From Halanaerobiaceae bacterium (GTDB lineage: Bacteria > Bacillota > Halanaerobiia > Halanaerobiales > DTU029): 17,916 nt of DNA. The stretch covers positions 1 to 17,916 of the forward strand of contig JAAYLO010000238.1 in NCBI GenBank assembly GCA_012521855.1, in the 5' to 3' direction. Made by a program: the position numbers and the translations under genes. The first letter of the stretch is position 1. Every line of letters starts with the position of its first letter. This document shows, in pieces, positions 12,786 to 17,916 of this stretch. The notes beneath the pieces are model-generated. The model was given only the letters and a program-made list of their open reading frames with translations, ran no database searches and was not told where the DNA came from.

Positions 12786-14054
12786 ATGTTAAAGAATAAA
12801 GATATATTGAAATCTCCGCCGGGAATGATGAGTTATCTTCCTGAAGTGGCAGCTGAATTGAAAACCATCGAAGGAAAAATCCTTGAAGTTTTTAACATGT
12901 GGGGATATCAGCCTGTCCTGACACCTACTCTTGAATATTATAAAGCATTACAGGTGGGGATGGGTAATGAGCTCGATAACAGGTTATACAAGTTCATTGA
13001 TTATGAAGGGAATATTCTTGCTTTAAGGCCGGAAATGACTGCACCCATCGCCAGAACCCTGGCAACAAGGATCAATGATCTGAAACTGCCCCTCCGCCTG
13101 TCTTATAGTGCTTCTGTTTTTAGGTATGATCAGCTGCAGACCGGGAAAAGCCGGGAGATATATCAGCTGGGAGTTGAATTTATTGGCGAGAAAAACTACC
13201 TGGCAGATGCTGAAGCAATCATTCTGGCCATTGAATCACTGAAAAGCACAGGATTAGAGGATTTTAAGATAGATATAGGTCATGCAGATTTCCTTAATGG
13301 AGTTGTAGATGAATTAGGCCTGGGTGAAGAGGAAGTATTTGAGTTGAAGAGATTACTGAATAAAAAGGACCTGGTGGGTTTAAATAACTTAACAGATGAA
13401 CTGAAGGTTGAGGGAAAGGAGATATTGAAGGAATTACCTTTGCTGAGGGGGTCAGTCGAGATACTGGCTGAGGTAAAATCAATGGTGGATAATCCCCGGT
13501 CCCTTGAAGCTCTCAATAATCTGAAGGAACTCTTTCTTTTACTTGAAGATTACAGCTTTGCAGATTACATAAACTTTGATCTCTGTCTGAACAGGGGTTT
13601 TGACTACTATACAGGTGTTGTTTTTGAAGGTTTTACAGAAAAACTTGGTTACAATATCTGCGGCGGGGGGAGATATGATAATTTACTTAGAAAATATAGC
13701 GGAAGCCAGATCCCGGCAATTGGTTTTGCCATAGGCATAGAGAGAGTCCGGCTGGCACTCATGCTGCAGAAAAAGAGGCTGCATGAAGAAAAATTTGATA
13801 ACCTGATTGTATACAATAAAGGTTATGAAAAAGAGCTGCTGAAACTGGTAAAAAAGCTTCATGAAAGAGGCCTTAGTACAGTGATAGACAATTCTGGAGG
13901 ACTGGAAAGAGCAAAGGAAGAAGGAAAAGAGGCTGTAAAAAGAATAATTTTTGTTAAAAATGAGAATGAACTGATTGTAGAAGATCTTGAAAAGAATGAA
14001 AGAAGATCTATAAATCTAAAAGATGATGGGGAGGAAGTCCTGTGGGAGATATGA
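12786..14054 (+). CDS. hisZ: ATP phosphoribosyltransferase regulatory subunit HisZ
   Basis: HisZ (422 aa) is a histidyl-tRNA synthetase paralogue that joins short HisG to make the active, histidine-inhibited first enzyme of histidine synthesis. The class II synthetase-like core is visible: LRPEMTAPIAR at 80-90 (motif 2 region), RGFDYYTGVVFE at 270-281 (histidine-binding motif), and GGGRYDNL at 293-300 with AIGFAIGIERVRL at 311-323 (motif 3). It reads RPEMTA, not the RPEGTA of true HisRS, and it opens a his operon, so HisZ is the better call. The C-terminal 90 residues resemble the HisRS anticodon-binding domain; the protein is a little longer than the usual roughly 390 aa. The ATG has AGGAAGG 8 bases upstream. 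It overlaps hisG by 13 bases. Confidence 0.94.
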   Translation: MLKNKDILKSPPGMMSYLPEVAAELKTIEGKILEVFNMWGYQPVLTPTLEYYKALQVGMGNELDNRLYKFIDYEGNILALRPEMTAPIARTLATRINDLKLPLRLSYSASVFRYDQLQTGKSREIYQLGVEFIGEKNYLADAEAIILAIESLKSTGLEDFKIDIGHADFLNGVVDELGLGEEEVFELKRLLNKKDLVGLNNLTDELKVEGKEILKELPLLRGSVEILAEVKSMVDNPRSLEALNNLKELFLLLEDYSFADYINFDLCLNRGFDYYTGVVFEGFTEKLGYNICGGGRYDNLLRKYSGSQIPAIGFAIGIERVRLALMLQKKRLHEEKFDNLIVYNKGYEKELLKLVKKLHERGLSTVIDNSGGLERAKEEGKEAVKRIIFVKNENELIVEDLEKNERRSINLKDDGEEVLWEI

Positions 14055-14683
14055 TTACCGCCTTACCGAAGGGAAGACTATTGGGAGTAGTTGTTGATAT
14101 TCTTAAAAAAGCCGGGTTTATTTCCAGAGAACTGGATATTGAAGAGATGTCCCGCAAACTGGTCTTTACTGATGAGAAAACCGGAAATACCTTTCTGCTG
14201 GCAAAACCAAAAGATGTGCCTGTCTATGTAGAACATGGTGCTGCCGATATCGGTATTACTGGAAAGGATGTTATCCTGGAACATGGGAAAAGGCTTTATG
14301 AACTGGCTGATCTGACTGTAGGCTGGTGCAAGCTGGTAGTAGCTGTCCCGGAGTCAAAAGGAATCAGGGAGTTAAAGGATATTCCCGAACACAGCAGGGT
14401 TGCCACTTCTTTTCCCAATATCACAAAGAGTTTTTTTCAAAAAGCAGGGATTCAGGTTGAGACCATATATCTGAATGGTTCTGTAGAACTGGCACCACTG
14501 GTTGATCTGGCAGACCTCATTGTTGATATAACCTCAACAGGGACTACCTTAAAAAAGAATAATCTGCTGGTAGTGGCTGATGTTGTTGAATCAACGTCAA
14601 GATTGATTGTCAATAATGTCAGTTATAAAACAAAATATGATGAGATTGTTTATCTGGTCCGTGAGATAGAGAAGGTTGTTTAA
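14042..14683 (+). CDS. hisG: ATP phosphoribosyltransferase catalytic subunit, short form
   Basis: Catalyses the first step of histidine synthesis, joining ATP and PRPP to phosphoribosyl-ATP. At 213 aa it is the short form without the C-terminal regulatory domain, which requires HisZ, encoded just upstream. Signatures are ALPKGRL at the N-terminus, AADIGITGKDV at about 68-78, and the PRPP-binding DLIVDITSTGTTLKKNNL at about 160-177. Start choice: GTG 14042 sits 7 bases after GGGGAGG (14028-14034). ATG 14051, which overlaps the hisZ stop as ATGA, has only a poorly placed GGGAG. GTG is preferred, but either gives a normal protein. Confidence 0.95.
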   Translation: MGDMITALPKGRLLGVVVDILKKAGFISRELDIEEMSRKLVFTDEKTGNTFLLAKPKDVPVYVEHGAADIGITGKDVILEHGKRLYELADLTVGWCKLVVAVPESKGIRELKDIPEHSRVATSFPNITKSFFQKAGIQVETIYLNGSVELAPLVDLADLIVDITSTGTTLKKNNLLVVADVVESTSRLIVNNVSYKTKYDEIVYLVREIEKVV

Positions 14684-14712
14684 AAATATAACATAAAAGA
14701 GGTGAAAAGATA

Positions 14713-15987
14713 ATGAAGTGCTTAAAATATCCCCTTGATAAACTGGAGATTGAAGAAAGACAGAAAAAAAGCCGTTTTGATTTTCAGGATGAGCGCACCA
14801 GGACAGTAGAAAGGATAGTTGATGATGTACGGGAAAATGGTGACCAGGCAGTTTTCAAATATACTGAAAAATATGATGGTGTAAAACTCAAGGGACTGAA
14901 AGTATCCAGGGAAGAGATTGACAGGGCTTATGAAATGATTGATAAGGATTTTCTGGCATCATTGAGGAAATCTATCGATAATGTCGCTGCTTATCACCGT
15001 AAACAGCTCAGAAATAGCTGGTTTACTTTTGAAAAGGGTATGACAGGGCAGTTGTTTATCCCGCTGGAGAGGGTTGGAGCATATGTACCGGGAGGGACGG
15101 CACCACTCCCGTCTTCAGTGGTGATGACCGTTGTACCGGCCAGGGCAGCAGGGGTAAAAGAGATAGTAGTTGTTTCTCCCCCTGATAAAAATGGAAGTAT
15201 CAATCCATATACACTGGTAGCTGCCAGTGAAGCTGGAGCAGATGAAATATATAAGGCAGGAGGGGCACAGGCCATTGCAGCACTGGCCTTTGGAACAGAG
15301 ACCATCAGGCCGGTTGATAAGATTGTCGGCCCGGGGAATATTTATGTTACACTGGCCAAAAAAATCGTATATGGCATAGTAGATATTGATATGCTGGCCG
15401 GGCCCAGTGAGATACTGGTTCTGGCAGACGAAACTGCCAATCCTGAGTTTATAGCAGCTGATCTCCTCTCCCAGGCTGAACATGATACACTGGCGGTTTC
15501 AACCCTGATTACAACAGACGAAGTTCTGGCTGAAAAGACCATCACTGCTCTAAATAAACAGCTGGATGCCCTTCCCAGGAAAGAATTTGCCAGAGAGGCT
15601 ATTGAGAATAATGGTACAGTAATACTGGTAGATAATCTGGAGACTGGTATAGAATTGGCCAATGACTTTGCCCCCGAACATTTTGAGCTGATTGTTAAAG
15701 AGCCCTTCAGGTATCTCTCTTTGATAAAAAATGCCGGTGCTATCTTTATAGGTGATTATTCATCAGAACCACTGGGTGATTATATGGCCGGGCCGAATCA
15801 TGTGTTACCGACAGGCGGGACAGCCCGTTTTGCCTCACCTCTAAATACTGATGATTTTATCAAAAAATCCAGTATAATTTATTACCAGAGGGATGAACTT
15901 GCTGAAATAAAGGATGATGTAATCAGATTTGCTGAACTGGAAGGACTTGATGCCCATGCCCGGGCAATCAAAGTAAGGTTTGAATAG
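14713..15987 (+). CDS. hisD: Histidinol dehydrogenase
   Basis: Zinc- and NAD-dependent enzyme of 424 aa that oxidises histidinol in two steps to histidine, the last reaction of the pathway. The residues expected for zinc are present: Gln254 and His257 in SQAEHDTLA, Asp356 in GDYMAGPNHV, and His415 near the C-terminus. The general base pair Glu322-His323 is in APEHFELI, with His363 in GPNHVLPTGG. KIVGPGNIYVTLAKK at about 203-217 and MLAGPSEI at about 227-234 are typical family motifs. Length is normal. The ATG follows AGAGGTGAAAAG. It lies 29 bases after hisG and 17 before hisB. Its stop is TAG. Confidence 0.97.
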   Translation: MKCLKYPLDKLEIEERQKKSRFDFQDERTRTVERIVDDVRENGDQAVFKYTEKYDGVKLKGLKVSREEIDRAYEMIDKDFLASLRKSIDNVAAYHRKQLRNSWFTFEKGMTGQLFIPLERVGAYVPGGTAPLPSSVVMTVVPARAAGVKEIVVVSPPDKNGSINPYTLVAASEAGADEIYKAGGAQAIAALAFGTETIRPVDKIVGPGNIYVTLAKKIVYGIVDIDMLAGPSEILVLADETANPEFIAADLLSQAEHDTLAVSTLITTDEVLAEKTITALNKQLDALPRKEFAREAIENNGTVILVDNLETGIELANDFAPEHFELIVKEPFRYLSLIKNAGAIFIGDYSSEPLGDYMAGPNHVLPTGGTARFASPLNTDDFIKKSSIIYYQRDELAEIKDDVIRFAELEGLDAHARAIKVRFE

Positions 15988-16004
15988 AGAAAGGAGGAAA
16001 TGCC

Positions 16005-16604
16005 ATGTTTGAAGAGGTGAAGCTGGAAAGAATTACAGGAGAGACAGAGATAAGGGTAAGCCTCAATCTGAAGGGAAAAGGGAGTGCAGATATTGATACA
16101 GGTATAGGTTTTTTTGACCACATGCTGGAGCTCTTTGCCTTTCACGGATTTCTGGATCTGGAGATAGATGTAGAGGGAGACCTCTATGTAGATGAGCATC
16201 ATACTGTAGAAGATGTAGGGATCGTTTTAGGCCAGGCCATCGCCAGGGCCCTTGGAGAAAAAAAAGGTATCAAAAGATATGGAGATGTTACCTTGCCCAT
16301 GGATGAGACCCTGGTTCAGGTCGTTCTCGATCTGGGCGGGAGACCATATTACCTTGATGACCTGGAGTTTTCCCGTGAAATGGTAGGTGATTTTCCTGTT
16401 GAATTACTGGCAGAGTTTTTCCGGGCACTCACCAACAATTGCGGGATGAACCTGCATATCAGGATGCTGAGATCCGGTAATGCACATCACCTGATAGAGG
16501 CCTCTTTTAAAGCATTCGGGCGTGCTCTGGATCAGGCTCTGACCATTGAGGAAAGACTGGGTGACAGCCCCCTTTCGACAAAAGGCAGTTTGAAAGAGGG
16601 ATAA
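16005..16604 (+). CDS. hisB: Imidazoleglycerol-phosphate dehydratase
   Basis: Monofunctional dehydratase (199 aa) that converts imidazole glycerol phosphate to imidazole acetol phosphate; it lacks the phosphatase domain of the enterobacterial fusion. The manganese-binding histidine motifs are clear: FFDHML (Asp38, His39), DEHHTVED (63-70) and NAHHLIEASFKAFGRAL (159-175). RYGDVTLPMDETL at 91-103 is also typical. The ATG at 16005 follows AAGGAGG at 15991-15997. The following hisA begins only 36 bases downstream, leaving no room for hisH. Confidence 0.97.
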   Translation: MFEEVKLERITGETEIRVSLNLKGKGSADIDTGIGFFDHMLELFAFHGFLDLEIDVEGDLYVDEHHTVEDVGIVLGQAIARALGEKKGIKRYGDVTLPMDETLVQVVLDLGGRPYYLDDLEFSREMVGDFPVELLAEFFRALTNNCGMNLHIRMLRSGNAHHLIEASFKAFGRALDQALTIEERLGDSPLSTKGSLKEG

Positions 16605-16640
16605 AAAGGGCAAGGTTTAAATAATATTGAGGGGTGGTCC

Positions 16641-17366
16641 ATGATGGAAGTAATTCCTGCAATTGATTTGAAAGATGGATGTTGTGTAAGGCTAGTCAGA
16701 GGTGATTATGAACAGAAAACAGTATATAGCAGAGAGCCTCAGGAGATGGCCAAATACTGGCAGAAACAGGGGGCAAAAACCCTTCATCTGGTTGATCTGG
16801 ATGGTGCAAAAGACGGCAAACCCGTTAATCTGGAAATAATAAAAGAGATTACAGCACTGCTGGATATACCGGTACAACTTGGAGGCGGTATCCGGTCACT
16901 GGAGACCATAGATTATTATCTACAGTCAGGTATACACAGGGTTATTCTTGGAACAATTGCCCTGGAAAAACCTGAAGTGGTAAGGGAAGCCGTTGAAAAA
17001 TACGGGCCGGAAAAGATCGTGGTAGGTGTCGATGCCAGGGATGGGAAGGTAGCCGTAAAGGGCTGGCTTGAAGACAGCCAGAAAACTGTTGAAGAGCTTA
17101 TTGCTGAGATGAAGGAACTGGGTGTCAGGATTTTTATATATACAGATATCAGTAAAGACGGAACCCTGACAGGCCCTGACCTGGAAGGGCTTAAGAAATA
17201 TAATGCCATAGAAGGTATTGAATTGATAGCTTCAGGCGGTGTTTCCTCATATGAAGACCTGCTGGAATTACGTAAAATAGGCATAGGCAGTGTCATAGTC
17301 GGTAAAGCTCTTTATACAGGAGATTTAAGTAATGATTTGAGAAAATTGAATGAAAACTTAAGATGA
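16641..17366 (+). CDS. hisA: ProFAR isomerase (HisA)
   Basis: Phosphoribosylformimino-AICAR ribotide isomerase of 241 aa, a (beta/alpha)8 barrel that opens the ribose ring of ProFAR to give PRFAR, the HisF substrate. Catalytic aspartates are Asp9 in IPAIDLKDG and Asp131 in VVGVDARDG. Phosphate-binding segments are GGGIRS (81-86) and IASGGVSS with VIVGKALYTG near the end. Two adjacent ATG codons at 16641 and 16644 are possible starts after GAGGGGTGG (16629-16637). The stop TGA is followed within 10 bases by hisF. Confidence 0.96.
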   Translation: MMEVIPAIDLKDGCCVRLVRGDYEQKTVYSREPQEMAKYWQKQGAKTLHLVDLDGAKDGKPVNLEIIKEITALLDIPVQLGGGIRSLETIDYYLQSGIHRVILGTIALEKPEVVREAVEKYGPEKIVVGVDARDGKVAVKGWLEDSQKTVEELIAEMKELGVRIFIYTDISKDGTLTGPDLEGLKKYNAIEGIELIASGGVSSYEDLLELRKIGIGSVIVGKALYTGDLSNDLRKLNENLR

Positions 17367-17376
17367 GGTGGTCCTG

Positions 17377-17916
17377 TTGGAGGCAAAAAGAATAATACCC
17401 TGTCTTGATGTGAAAGACGGGCGGGTGGTCAAAGGGGTCAAATTCGTAAATTTCAGGGATGAGGGTGACCCGGTCGAACTGGCAGTCTATTATGATAACG
17501 AGAATGCTGATGAACTGGTTTTTCTGGATATTACAGCTTCTCATGAAGAGAGGAGTATAATGCTGGATATCGTAGAAGAAACCGCCAGTAAGATATCTAT
17601 TCCCCTGACGGTAGGAGGAGGGATCAGAAGCATAGATGATATGAAAGCAATCCTGGCAGCCGGGGCAGATAAGGTTTCCATCAGTTCAGCTGCCATAAGG
17701 GATCCTGAGCTCATTTCAAAGGCTGCTGGAGAATTTGGCAGTAAGCGTATAGTTGTGGCCATTGATGCGAAAAGAATGGAGACGGGGGATGATGGTTTAA
17801 TCTGGGAAGTTTATATCAATGGAGGCCGTAAGGCCACCGGTATCGATGCAGTAAAATGGGCACAGGAAGCAGAAAAACTGGGAGCAGGAGAAATTCTTCT
17901 GACCAGTATGGATACA
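17377..17916 (+). CDS. hisF: Imidazole glycerol phosphate synthase cyclase subunit (partial, 3' end outside window)
   Basis: The first 180 codons are present; the frame is open to the last base of the window, so the gene is cut and not broken. HisF is the barrel subunit that uses ammonia from the HisH glutaminase to make imidazole glycerol phosphate and AICAR from PRFAR. The catalytic acids are in place at Asp11 (IPCLDVKDGRVVKG) and Asp130 (VVAIDAKR). GGGIRS (80-85) and ILLTSMD at the cut end are typical. The start is TTG 17377, 6 bases after GAGGTG (17365-17370), which overlaps the hisA stop, suggesting translational coupling. Confidence 0.95.
   Translation, partial: MEAKRIIPCLDVKDGRVVKGVKFVNFRDEGDPVELAVYYDNENADELVFLDITASHEERSIMLDIVEETASKISIPLTVGGGIRSIDDMKAILAAGADKVSISSAAIRDPELISKAAGEFGSKRIVVAIDAKRMETGDDGLIWEVYINGGRKATGIDAVKWAQEAEKLGAGEILLTSMDT

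Overview
The window reads as chromosomal DNA of a low-GC Firmicute-like anaerobe, most plausibly a member of the Halanaerobiales. This is an inference: it rests on the A+T-rich composition, strong AAGGAGG-type ribosome sites, the short HisG plus HisZ pair, a sugar-binding protein with a cleavable signal peptide but no lipoprotein cysteine, and the resemblance of the proteins to clostridial and halanaerobial families. Every protein gene is on the + strand; the only minus-strand gene is a tRNA.

Region 1 (1-6816) is a carbohydrate-uptake locus of the YtcQ-YteP-YtcP / LplABC type: a secreted solute-binding protein, two permeases, and a downstream YesM/YesN-type two-component system. No ATPase or glycoside hydrolase gene is present, so a shared MsmX-like ATPase elsewhere is expected. 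The response regulator is split by one in-frame TAG into a receiver part and an AraC DNA-binding part. The kinase gene has its own strong promoter, embedded in a 76-bp imperfect inverted repeat that may also terminate read-through from the transporter operon.

Region 2 (6817-10229) holds a PrsW-type membrane protease gene just after a strong terminator. It is followed by a three-gene unit with its own promoter: a GNAT acetyltransferase, a COG2509 FAD-dependent oxidoreductase and an endonuclease III-like DNA glycosylase.

Region 3 (10230-12065) is an envelope/stress-type module: a secreted beta-solenoid protein of the DUF4097 type, a PadR repressor and a DUF1700/HAAS membrane protein, preceded by a good sigma-A-type promoter.

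Region 4 (12066-12785) is about 720 bp without protein genes. It contains an A+T-rich stretch with DnaA-box-like sequences, a bidirectional terminator, tRNA-Pro(CGG) on the minus strand, and back-to-back consensus promoters for the tRNA and the his operon.

Region 5 (12786-17916) is a histidine biosynthesis operon, hisZ-hisG-hisD-hisB-hisA-hisF (hisF cut by the window end). hisH, usually between hisB and hisA, is missing from that place. I see no clearly new multi-gene system; the observations most worth following are the interrupted regulator, the promoter-embedded inverted repeat, the DnaA-box region and the missing hisH.
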